Source: Chloroflexota bacterium
Lineage (GTDB): Bacteria > Chloroflexota > UBA11872 > VXNJ01
Length of the DNA stretch: 64,000 nt
Direction of reading: 5' to 3'
Assembly (NCBI GenBank): GCA_009840625.1
Contig: VXNJ01000009.1
Span: 62,001 to 126,000 of the forward strand
In this document: piece by piece, positions 8,892 to 16,742 of the stretch
How the letters are laid out: every line of letters starts with the position of its first letter
How positions within the stretch are numbered: position 1 is the stretch's first letter
The notes under the pieces: generated by a model
Told to the model about the DNA's origin: nothing
Databases searched by the model: none
The model's input: only the letters and a program-made list of their open reading frames with translations
Position numbers and translations under genes: made by a program

Positions 8892-9683
8892 TCACGAGCC
8901 AGCAGCGGCGAACCGCGTGCCGCCCTGGCCACCAACCAGGGCGTTTTCGATAGACCCGGCGCGGGCGCCGTCGACGATGTGGACCGACCCGACGTGGTCA
9001 AGCAATTCCAACGCCGACTGCAGCTTCGGAATCATCCCGCCGTCGACCGCCCCCGATCGCTGCAATTCCGCGGCAATCTGAGGAGTAACCAGTTTCACGG
9101 TGCGGCCTTCGCGGTCCAACACGCCGGGCACGTTGGACACAAATACCAGCGCCCCGGCTCCGAGCGCGCGCGCAACCGCGCCGGCAATTGAGTCGGCGTT
9201 GACGTTGTAGACCTGCCCGCGGGCGTCCAGCCCCAGCGGCGCCACCACCGGAGTGATCCGGGCCGCGAGCAGGGCGTCAATCAATCCGGTTTCAACCGCT
9301 TCAACCTGGCCCACCCGGCCCAACCGTCCGCTGGGTTCGGGGGAGACCCTTACCGAGCCGCCATCGATTCCGGAAATCCCGGCCGCCGCTACTCCGGTCC
9401 GGGACAGGGCGCGAACGATCTCCTTGCCGACCGTGCCGCAGAAAACCTTGATCGCCGCTTCCAGCACCTGTTCGTCGGTGTAACGCAGGCCGTCGACAAA
9501 CCGAGTCCGGACGCCGGACCGATCCAACTCGGCGCTCAGCGCGCGGCCGCCGCCGTGCACGATAACGACCGGGTGGTGGTTGCGCAAACGCTTTATCTGG
9601 CCGCAAAGATCGGGCAGGTCCAGTTCGTCGCCGCCGCCGACCTTGATTACCAACGGCGCGGGCCGGGCAGCCGGCTTGTTCAC
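8892..9683 (-). CDS. argB: Acetylglutamate kinase ArgB
   Basis: ArgB phosphorylates N-acetylglutamate, step two of the acetylated arginine pathway. The 263-residue amino-acid kinase has the N-terminal VIKVGGG, the substrate loop VHGGGRALSAEL, RFVDGLRYTDE, and the nucleotide-side motif YNVNADSIAGAVA. GTG 9683 follows the argJ stop with no gap. LysZ-type kinases of lysine synthesis look similar, but the neighbours argJ and argC favour the arginine role. Confidence 0.9.
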   Translation of the reverse strand: MNKPAARPAPLVIKVGGGDELDLPDLCGQIKRLRNHHPVVIVHGGGRALSAELDRSGVRTRFVDGLRYTDEQVLEAAIKVFCGTVGKEIVRALSRTGVAAAGISGIDGGSVRVSPEPSGRLGRVGQVEAVETGLIDALLAARITPVVAPLGLDARGQVYNVNADSIAGAVARALGAGALVFVSNVPGVLDREGRTVKLVTPQIAAELQRSGAVDGGMIPKLQSALELLDHVGSVHIVDGARAGSIENALVGGQGGTRFAAAGS

Positions 9684-10871
9684 TTAAGTCGTGTACTCGG
9701 AATTGAAGGCAACGTACTCGGCGCTCAGGTCGCAACCGACCGCCCGCGCCCCGAAGACGCCGGAGTGCAGATCTAGGGTTATGGTCGAGCGCGGCCGGGC
9801 CAGCACCGCCGACGCCTGCTCGGGATCGAAATCGATCGGCAGGCCCTTGCGCATCGTCTGGACTTCTCCCAGGTGGAGATCCATCCGCTCGGGGTCGAAC
9901 TCGGCACCGGAATATCCGGCCGCGCAAAGGATGCGGCCGAAATTGGGATCGGCCCCGCGCACGGCCGTTTTCACCAGCATCGAAGTTGTGATCGTGCGCG
10001 CGATCAAGCGCGCCTGCTCCTGCGAGGAAGCACCGTTCACCTGAACAACGAACACCTGGTTGACGCCCTCTCCGCCGGCCACGATGGATTCGGCCATCTC
10101 CCAGGCCAGGTCCCGGAACGCGGAGCGGAATTTCGGCCAATCGGGGTGACCGGGAGCCAGTTCGATTCCGCTCGCCCCGGAAGAGAGCACCAGCAGCGAA
10201 TCGTTGGTCGAGGAGTCGCCGTCGATGCTGACGGCATTGAAAGTCTCTTCGGCGATTTCGGTGGTCAGCTGCTGCAGCACGTCGCGGCCAATTGCCGCGT
10301 CCGTGGTCATGTAGGCCAGCATCGTGGCCATGTTTGGGTGGATCATGCCCGCGCCCTTGCACATCGCCCCGATCGTCACCTGCCCGCCGCCCACGGCGAG
10401 GGTATGCTGGCCCAACTTGGGGCCGGCGTCGGTGGTCATGATTGCCCCGGCCGCGGCCCGGCCGCCTTCGCGACCGACTGAAATGGCAGCCACGCCGGTG
10501 GCCAGTTTTTCCATCGGCAATTGCACGCCGATGATGCCGGTGGAGCAGACCAGGACCTGGTCGGGTGGAATCTGGAATCGCTCGCCGGTCAGGCGGGCCA
10601 GTTCCATGGTGTTGTCGAATCCGGGTTGACCGGTCGCAGCATTTGCGATCCCGGAATTCGTCACGATCGCGCGCGCCTGCCCGCGGCCGACGATCGCCCG
10701 GTTGTAGCGAACACTGGGGGCGGCGAAGCGGTTCCGGGTGAAAACCCCCGCCACCGTGGCGGGACCTTCGGTCGCCAGGAGCACGGCCAGGTCGGGTTCC
10801 CCGGACGGCTTTATTCCGCAGGTGTGACCGCCGGCGATAAAGCCGAGCGGCGCGCATACTCCTTTGGACAT
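9684..10871 (-). CDS. argJ: Bifunctional ornithine acetyltransferase / N-acetylglutamate synthase ArgJ
   Basis: ArgJ moves the acetyl group from N-acetylornithine to glutamate, giving a cyclic pathway. The self-cleavage site is visible in HPNMATMLAY, where the Thr becomes the nucleophile of the beta chain. Other family motifs are VVAGVFTRNR-like VAGVFTRNRFAAP, TNSGIANAATG and the C-terminal FGRILCAAGYSG. ATG 10871 (395 residues) is preferred over ATG 10889 because AAAAGGG lies six bases before it and nothing similar precedes the other. It is followed directly by argB. Confidence 0.95.
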   Translation of the reverse strand: MSKGVCAPLGFIAGGHTCGIKPSGEPDLAVLLATEGPATVAGVFTRNRFAAPSVRYNRAIVGRGQARAIVTNSGIANAATGQPGFDNTMELARLTGERFQIPPDQVLVCSTGIIGVQLPMEKLATGVAAISVGREGGRAAAGAIMTTDAGPKLGQHTLAVGGGQVTIGAMCKGAGMIHPNMATMLAYMTTDAAIGRDVLQQLTTEIAEETFNAVSIDGDSSTNDSLLVLSSGASGIELAPGHPDWPKFRSAFRDLAWEMAESIVAGGEGVNQVFVVQVNGASSQEQARLIARTITTSMLVKTAVRGADPNFGRILCAAGYSGAEFDPERMDLHLGEVQTMRKGLPIDFDPEQASAVLARPRSTITLDLHSGVFGARAVGCDLSAEYVAFNSEYTT

Positions 10872-10877
10872 TTGGAT

Positions 10878-10884
10878 CCCTTTT
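10878..10884 (-). promoter_or_regulatory. Ribosome binding site choosing the argJ start
   Basis: AAAAGGG on the minus strand lies six bases upstream of ATG 10871. The other in-frame ATG (10889) has only TTCTCGAAATC before it. This decides the internal ATG as the argJ start. Confidence 0.6.
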
Positions 10885-11382
10885 CGCATGATTTCGAGAA
10901 GAATTCGGTCCGCCGGCCGGGGCCGTGGTCTCGACCAACCGACGCGGGGGTTGCCCGATTCCCGGCCCGACTCTGGCGATCTCCGGCCAAGGATCGGCAG
11001 AACCCCGCTGAGTCAGTTAATTTTGCCCCTGCGAAAAGCCCCTGCCGTCTGCAATTTCGGATTTGGCGCGAAGCTGCGGACAACCCCTTGTCAGGGCTCT
11101 TAACCGAGGTTTCCGACCTTGCCCTAACATTTGCCGCCAAAGTCGCGGCAATCGGGCTCGCGTCGCGTACTTGGCGGCGAGACTGCCGCCGGCCGGCGAT
11201 TGCAGATCGTTTTGGGCGCGAGGCGGCACCGGCTGATAGTCCGGACCGGCCGGCGCATTTCAATCCAATTACCCGAGCCCTGCGCATCCTATGGCCGCCC
11301 ACGACACCGCGCGGGGACAAAGATTTCCCGACCCGTAGATCTTCGCCGGGGGCGGCTTTGGACCGCCCGACCGAGGCCGGCG
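10885..11382. other. Non-coding gap between argC and argJ; nothing recognised
   Basis: About 500 bases lie between the argC stop and the argJ ribosome binding site, unusual in this dense window. Open frames here are low-complexity Arg/Ala-rich shadows with no recognisable protein. I see no tRNA, T-box, riboswitch or clear promoter. It may hold a separate argJ promoter or a decayed gene. Confidence 0.4.
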
Positions 11383-12420
11383 TTAGGGGTAAGCCGGCGC
11401 CACTTCAAGGCCGCACCGTTCGTCGAAACCGGCCATCAGGTTGGCGTTCTGCAATGCTTGGCCGGCCGCGCCCTTCACGAGGTTGTCGACCACTCCGAAC
11501 ATCATCAGCCTCCGTCCGTCGGGGCTGGGGCGGGCATGCACGGCGCAGTAGTTTGAGCCGGCAACCCATTTGCTGCGAGGAGGCTGATCCAACGCCAGCG
11601 TGAACGGCGCGTCGGCGTAGAAATCGCGGTAGAGGTCGTCTATTTCTGCCGGTTTCGCCGGTCGGGTTAGGCGGGCATAACCGGTTGAGAGGATGCCCCG
11701 GATCATGGGCGTCAGGTGAGGGATGAACGTGACCGCCACTTCTCGCGCCGCGATCAGCTCCAGTTCCTGGATCATCTCCGCTGCGTGCCGGTGCCCGTCG
11801 ACGCCATAAGGGTGGATGCTCTCGGTCACTTCCGAATAGTGGCTGTCGAGCTTTAGCGACCGTCCGGCGCCGGATATTCCGGACTTGGCATCAAAGACGA
11901 TGTCCGGCTCGATCAACCCCGCGGCGAGCGCGGGCGCCGCCGACAGGATGGCCGCGGTGGGATAGCAACCGGGATTGCCGACCGCCCGCGCCGCAGCAAT
12001 CTCTTCGCGGTGCAGCTCGGGTAGTCCATAGACCGCATCGCCCAGCAGGTCCGGCCGGGGATGCGGGTGGCCGTAATAGGTTTGATAGTCGTCTGCCGAA
12101 GTCAGCCGCAGGTCGGCGCTCACGTCGATCGCCCGCACCCCGGCCTGCATGAATGGCGCCAGGACTTCCGCTGAAGCCATATGTGGCAGGCATGAGAAAA
12201 CCACCTCGGTGTCCAGCCCGACTTCCTCAGTCGCGACCAGCCGAATCTCCGCAGCCCTCCCGCCGTCGAAGGTCCGAGCGTGCGGGAAAACGTCACCGAA
12301 CGATCGGCCGGCGTGACTGCGGGCGGTAAGTTCATGGATCTTGAACGCCGGGTGTGTGCTCAGCAGCCGCACCAGTTCGAGACCAAAGTAGCTGGTCGCA
12401 TTGATGATCGTTGCCCGCAT
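11383..12420 (-). CDS. argC: N-acetyl-gamma-glutamyl-phosphate reductase ArgC
   Basis: ArgC reduces acetylglutamyl phosphate to the semialdehyde with NADPH. ATG 12420 gives 345 residues; an upstream extension is non-homologous. The catalytic Cys152 is in GNPGCYPTAA, and the C-terminal FIPHLTPMIRGI and VDNLVKGAAGQALQ are typical. The dinucleotide loop is unusual: INATSYFG replaces the common GASGYTG, losing two glycines. It is transcribed divergently from argD and probably heads the argC-argJ-argB block. Confidence 0.93.
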   Translation of the reverse strand: MRATIINATSYFGLELVRLLSTHPAFKIHELTARSHAGRSFGDVFPHARTFDGGRAAEIRLVATEEVGLDTEVVFSCLPHMASAEVLAPFMQAGVRAIDVSADLRLTSADDYQTYYGHPHPRPDLLGDAVYGLPELHREEIAAARAVGNPGCYPTAAILSAAPALAAGLIEPDIVFDAKSGISGAGRSLKLDSHYSEVTESIHPYGVDGHRHAAEMIQELELIAAREVAVTFIPHLTPMIRGILSTGYARLTRPAKPAEIDDLYRDFYADAPFTLALDQPPRSKWVAGSNYCAVHARPSPDGRRLMMFGVVDNLVKGAAGQALQNANLMAGFDERCGLEVAPAYP

Positions 12421-12461
12421 ACGGAGTTTGGGCCTGTCAATTGGTACTGAGCCGGACGATC

Positions 12462-12478
12462 GATTGCCGATCGCAATC
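12462..12478. promoter_or_regulatory. 17-base perfect palindrome in the argC/argD divergent region
   Basis: GATTGC-CGATC-GCAATC is a perfect inverted repeat with six-base arms and a five-base spacer. It lies 42 bases before the argC start and about 185 bases before argD, in the only divergent spacer of the arginine genes. A regulator binding here could control both arms. It is not a textbook ArgR box as far as I can tell. Confidence 0.4.
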
Positions 12479-12597
12479 AAGAGTCTATTGCCCAAATGGC
12501 CCTTTCGCGCCCGGTCGCGATCGCTTCAGCCGCCACATCCGGTCGGGTTTCGGCCCGGTCCATTGGCCCCGCCGGTAAGCGGGCAATTTTTCCCCAC

Positions 12598-12603
12598 TAA
12601 AAT
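12598..12603 (+). promoter_or_regulatory. Possible -10 element (TAAAAT) before argD
   Basis: TAAAAT, five of six bases of the -10 consensus, follows an AT-rich run (CAATTTTTCCCCAC) in GC-rich DNA, 60 bases before the argD ATG. A matching -35 box is not evident at normal spacing. Confidence 0.3.
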
Positions 12604-12663
12604 CCTTCTCGGCTCTCAGGGCCGATCCACGCCCCATTCCCAGCACCCCGGGCTCTTTTCGAC

Positions 12664-13839
12664 ATGGACTGGCAAGCGCTCGCCGACAAGTACTACGCGC
12701 AGTGTTTCGTGCGCCCCCCAATGACCCTGGTCCGCGGTGAGGGTACCCGCGTTTGGGACACCGAGGGTCGCGAATACCTCGACTTTGTCGCCGGGATTGC
12801 GGTATGCTGCCTCGGCCATGCCAATTCAGATATCGCCGACGCAGTCGCCGACCAGGCCCGCCAGCTGGTAACGGTTTCCAATCTCTACTACAGCGTGCCG
12901 CAGATTGAACTGGCTCAACTTCTGCTCGACGAATCGCCCTTCGATCGCGTTTTCTTCACCAACAGCGGAGCCGAGTCGACCGAAACCGCGGTCAAGGCGG
13001 CGCGCAAATTCGGCCGCGATCAACGCGACGGCGCTTTCGAGGTAATCACCGCCGCCCGCGGCTTTCACGGGCGGACCCTGGCGATGACGGCGGCGACCGG
13101 TACGCCTGCCTACCAGGTCCCCTTCGCGCCCATGCCGGCGGGCTTCAAACAGGTCGATTTCAATGACCTTGACGCCATCGCAGCGGCGGTGGGCGACGAT
13201 ACATGCGCAATCATGGTCGAACCGATCCAGGCCGAGGGCGGCGTCTGGCCGGCGCAGGACGGGTACCTGGCCGGGTTGCGCGAAATCTGCGACCGCAACG
13301 GCCTGCTGCTCATCTTCGACGAGGTGCAGACCGGGATCGGGCGCCTGGGCTACGTCTACGGATTCGAGCACTGGGGCGTTGAACCGGACCTTATCTGCCT
13401 GGCCAAAGGCCTCGGAGGCGGATTCCCGCTGGGAGCGGTGCTCTTTAAGGAGCACGCCCAGACCCTGCGGCCCGGCGATCATGGGAACACCTTCGGCGGT
13501 TCACCGGCGATGTGCGCCGCCGGACGGGTCGTGATGCAGGCAATCCGCTATACCGGGCTGCTCGAGCACGTCCGCGAGCGGGGCGACCAGCTTGTGGCCG
13601 GGCTGAACGCCATGCGGCCCAGCGGCAAGGTCGTCGACGTCCGCGGCGTCGGGTTGTTGCAGGGATTCGAACTCGAATCCCCCGAGCTGGCCGACCACGT
13701 CGTCGCCAATGCGCGCGATAACGGACTGATCGTTGTAAAAGTGGCCGCGGCCGCGATCCGGATGGTTCCGCCGCTCACGGTCACCGACGACGAAATCGAC
13801 AACGCCCTGTCGATCATCGCCGAGTCCATCGGCGCCTGA
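12664..13839 (+). CDS. argD: Acetylornithine aminotransferase ArgD
   Basis: ArgD is a PLP enzyme that converts acetylglutamate semialdehyde to acetylornithine. The 391-residue length is normal. The class III aminotransferase features are NSGAESTETAVKAAR (99-113), FHGRT, the PLP-binding acidic segment LIFDEVQTGIGR, and the Schiff-base Lys248 in CLAKGLGGG. It starts at ATG 12664 and is 22 bases before argG, with argH following, all on the plus strand. Confidence 0.94.
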   Translation: MDWQALADKYYAQCFVRPPMTLVRGEGTRVWDTEGREYLDFVAGIAVCCLGHANSDIADAVADQARQLVTVSNLYYSVPQIELAQLLLDESPFDRVFFTNSGAESTETAVKAARKFGRDQRDGAFEVITAARGFHGRTLAMTAATGTPAYQVPFAPMPAGFKQVDFNDLDAIAAAVGDDTCAIMVEPIQAEGGVWPAQDGYLAGLREICDRNGLLLIFDEVQTGIGRLGYVYGFEHWGVEPDLICLAKGLGGGFPLGAVLFKEHAQTLRPGDHGNTFGGSPAMCAAGRVVMQAIRYTGLLEHVRERGDQLVAGLNAMRPSGKVVDVRGVGLLQGFELESPELADHVVANARDNGLIVVKVAAAAIRMVPPLTVTDDEIDNALSIIAESIGA

Positions 13840-13861
13840 CCGCCAACTCCGGGACCAGGTT

Positions 13862-15088
13862 ATGGAAAAGGTAGTCCTGGCCTATTCGGGCGGACTCGAC
13901 ACGTCGGTGGCGATCCCTTGGATCAAGGAGAACTACGACCTCGACGTGATCGCCCTCACCATCGACCTGGGCCAGGGCCGCGAGCTAGAAGGGGTCCCAG
14001 AACGCGCGCTGTCCAACGGCGCAATCGAGGCCCACGTTGAGGACGCGCGGGCGCTTTTCGTCGAACGATTTGTATTTCCGTCGCTGCAGGCCGGGGCCAA
14101 GTACGAGGACGCCTATTACCTGGCGACCGCGCTGGGGCGCCCGTTGATCGCCTGGCTGCTAGTGGAAACCGCCCACAAGGTCGGCGCGGTGGCGGTCGCG
14201 CACGGATCCACCGGCAAGGGCAACGACCAAGTGCGGTTCGACGTTTCAATTGGCACCCTGGATCCAAATCTGCGCATCATCGCCCCGATCCGGGAATGGA
14301 GCATGAACCGCGACCAGGAGATCGAATACGCCACCGCCCGCGGCCTCGATATTCCGGTGACGGTCGAGAGCCCCTATTCGACCGACGAGAACCTGTGGGG
14401 CCGCAGTATCGAGTCGGGCGTGCTCGAGGACGCTTGGCACGAGCCGCCCAACGACGTCTGGCTCTGGACCACCGACCCCGCGGATGCCCCGGACCAGCCC
14501 CTCGATCTGGAGATCGGGTTCAAGGCCGGCGTCCCGGTATCACTCGACGGCGAGGAGATGGACGGGGTGCAGCTGATTACGCGCCTGCATGAGATCGGGG
14601 GAAGGCACGGGATCGGTCGGGCCGACCATATCGAGAACCGCCTGATCGGCATCAAGTCGCGTGAGATTTATGAGATGCCGGCGGCCGAGATTCTGCACCG
14701 GGCGCACTACGCGCTGGAGACGATGACTTTGTCCCGCGACCAGATGCGCTTTAAGGCGCAAGTCTCGGCCGAATACGCGCGAATGGTCTACGACGGGCTC
14801 TGGTTCTCCGGACTGCACCGCGACCTGGCCGCTTTCCTCGGCTCCAACCAGGAGAAGGTCACCGGATCGGTGCGGATGCGGCTGCACAAGGGACACGCCA
14901 CCGTTACCGGGCGCAGTTCCGAGGACTCGCTCTACCGTCCGGAACTGGCCACCTACGGCGCCGACGACAGCTTCGACCACAACGCCGCCGTCGGTTTCAT
15001 AAAGCTGCACGGCCTCAGTCAGCAGACCCAGGCGCAGCTCCAACTCGGCGCCGGGGGCGAAAAGCTCCTACCACCCGGGGGCAACTAA
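13862..15088 (+). CDS. argG: Argininosuccinate synthase ArgG
   Basis: ArgG joins citrulline and aspartate using ATP. The 408-residue protein begins with the PP-loop VVLAYSGGLDTSVA, and contains AHGSTGKGNDQVRFD and YSTDENLWGRSIE, all diagnostic. It starts at ATG 13862. The citrulline it needs must come from an ornithine carbamoyltransferase encoded elsewhere, since argF is not in this cluster. Confidence 0.97.
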   Translation: MEKVVLAYSGGLDTSVAIPWIKENYDLDVIALTIDLGQGRELEGVPERALSNGAIEAHVEDARALFVERFVFPSLQAGAKYEDAYYLATALGRPLIAWLLVETAHKVGAVAVAHGSTGKGNDQVRFDVSIGTLDPNLRIIAPIREWSMNRDQEIEYATARGLDIPVTVESPYSTDENLWGRSIESGVLEDAWHEPPNDVWLWTTDPADAPDQPLDLEIGFKAGVPVSLDGEEMDGVQLITRLHEIGGRHGIGRADHIENRLIGIKSREIYEMPAAEILHRAHYALETMTLSRDQMRFKAQVSAEYARMVYDGLWFSGLHRDLAAFLGSNQEKVTGSVRMRLHKGHATVTGRSSEDSLYRPELATYGADDSFDHNAAVGFIKLHGLSQQTQAQLQLGAGGEKLLPPGGN

Positions 15089-15208
15089 GACTCGACCGGG
15101 CACCGACGCTGTCGCCCGCCAGCGCCGACAATCTAGGCTACAAGTGGTGCCGGGGATTTGGACCGCCGGCAAATGCCGCTGCCTTAAGCGGCGGAGGACG
15201 AACCTGGC

Positions 15209-16627
15209 TTGAGTCTCTGGGCAGGAAGATTGGGCGCCGGCGGAGGCAGCGCCGCGATGGCGTTTACCTCTTCGCTCGGCCGCGACGCGCGGTTCTGGCG
15301 CGAGGAGCTTGCGGTCGCGGTTGCGCACGTCGAAATGCTCGGTCGCTGCGGGATCGTGGATCCGGCTGAATCCGAATCGGTGGTCGCCGGCCTGCGCGGG
15401 ATCGCGGCGGACTTCGCCGCCAACGGGGTTCCCGTCGACGGCGGTGACGAAGACATTCACGCGCTGGTCGAGCGGCTCCTGGGAGAGGCGGTCGGCCCCA
15501 GCGCCGGTCATCTCCGGACGGCGCGCTCGCGCAACGACCAGGTCGCCACGGCCTTCAAGCTATACGTCCGGCGGGCCACCACCGACATTTGGGAAGCCTC
15601 GCTGGACCTCTTCGAGGCGCTGGTGGGGCGGGCCGGTGAACAGGGTGACACGATTGCACCCGGGATGACCCATCTGCAGGTCGGACAGCCGATTCTCCTG
15701 GCCCACCATCTGCTCGCCCACGCAGAGGCGCTGCGGCGAGTCTGCCGGCGCTGCGCGTTCGGCCTGGACTCGGCCTCTGAACTGCCGCTCGGCGCCGGCG
15801 CGATGGCCGGCACCTCGTTCCCGATCGACCCCGAATACGTCGCCCGGCGGCTCGGTTTCCGGCGGACCTGCAACAACAGCGTCGACGCGGTAGCCAACCG
15901 GGATTTCGTGGTCGAATTCCTGCAGCTTTGCAGCCTGGCGGCGGTCAACCTCTCGCGGCTGGCCGAAGAAATCGTAATCTGGGCCTCGCAGCCGTTTGCG
16001 GCGGTTGTGCTGCCCGACGCCTGGGCAACCGGATCCAGCATCATGCCGCAGAAAAAGAACCCCGACGTGGCCGAACTGGTGCGGGGTCGGGCCGGAACCG
16101 CGATCGGCCGGCTGGCCGGTTTCCAAGCGACCCTAAAGTCGCTGCCGCTGGCTTACAACCTGGACCTGCAGGAAGACAAGCAGGCGGTCTACGGAGCCGA
16201 GGACGATACCCTAGCCGGCCTGCTGGCAATGACCGGCTTGGTCGCCAATCTGCATTTCCGCTCCGATCGGCTCGCCGAAATCGCCGCGATGGGGGCGTCG
16301 GCGGCCACCGATCTGGCCGACTATCTGGTCGGCAAAGGGGTGCCCTTCGACCGCGCCCATTCCGCAGTCGGAGCCCTGGTCGCCGAACTCGAACGACAGG
16401 GCCGTGACCTGGCGTCGGTTGACCTTAAGACCCTGCGGTCCATCGACCAAAACTTCGATGAGCGGGCGCTTGAGCGGCTGGATCCCGGCTGGGCGGTCCG
16501 GGCGCGGACTTCGCCCGGTGGGACTGCCCCGGTCCAGGTGCGGGCCCAGGTTGAGTCCGCCCAGAGCTGGGCCGGATCGGAGCGCCAGCGGGTTCAGGCG
16601 GCGCTGCCGAACCTGCCGCTTGACTGA
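15209..16627 (+). CDS. argH: Argininosuccinate lyase ArgH
   Basis: ArgH splits argininosuccinate to arginine and fumarate. The protein has 472 residues. Family signatures are SLGRDARFWREEL, TARSRNDQVATA, and the fumarase-superfamily loop SSIMPQKKNPDVAEL, with the catalytic serine at 276-277. The chosen start is TTG 15209, with GGAGG at 15193-15197. It lies 120 bases after argG, a larger gap than between other genes of this arm. Confidence 0.94.
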   Translation: MSLWAGRLGAGGGSAAMAFTSSLGRDARFWREELAVAVAHVEMLGRCGIVDPAESESVVAGLRGIAADFAANGVPVDGGDEDIHALVERLLGEAVGPSAGHLRTARSRNDQVATAFKLYVRRATTDIWEASLDLFEALVGRAGEQGDTIAPGMTHLQVGQPILLAHHLLAHAEALRRVCRRCAFGLDSASELPLGAGAMAGTSFPIDPEYVARRLGFRRTCNNSVDAVANRDFVVEFLQLCSLAAVNLSRLAEEIVIWASQPFAAVVLPDAWATGSSIMPQKKNPDVAELVRGRAGTAIGRLAGFQATLKSLPLAYNLDLQEDKQAVYGAEDDTLAGLLAMTGLVANLHFRSDRLAEIAAMGASAATDLADYLVGKGVPFDRAHSAVGALVAELERQGRDLASVDLKTLRSIDQNFDERALERLDPGWAVRARTSPGGTAPVQVRAQVESAQSWAGSERQRVQAALPNLPLD

Positions 16628-16660
16628 CCCGCCCCCGTGCGGAAAGTACCAAAACTCAAA

Positions 16661-16666
16661 TAGAAT
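16661..16666 (+). promoter_or_regulatory. Possible -10 element (TAGAAT) before metE
   Basis: TAGAAT within an AT-rich patch (AACTCAAATAGAATTTC) lies 76 bases before the metE ATG in the 115-base argH-metE gap. A convincing -35 is not seen. The gap is too short for a cobalamin riboswitch and shows no SAM-riboswitch features. Confidence 0.3.
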
Positions 16667-16742
16667 TTCTGCGGCCAACGGATCCGGCCTTCCGCGACCG
16701 GCTCCCAGGCCCTTCAGAAAACGCCCCGTTCAGGCCAATTTC

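Noticed and set aside
9301-10938. A 545-residue minus-strand frame over argJ and argB
   Set aside because: A shifted frame of two genes with intact motifs; the translation is Arg-rich and non-homologous.
10890-11320. A basic small protein in the argC-argJ gap
   Set aside because: Frames here are Arg/Ala-rich on both strands, lack a ribosome binding site and show no family motif.
16628-16742. A cobalamin or SAM riboswitch before metE
   Set aside because: The gap is only 115 bases and shows no recognisable riboswitch core.
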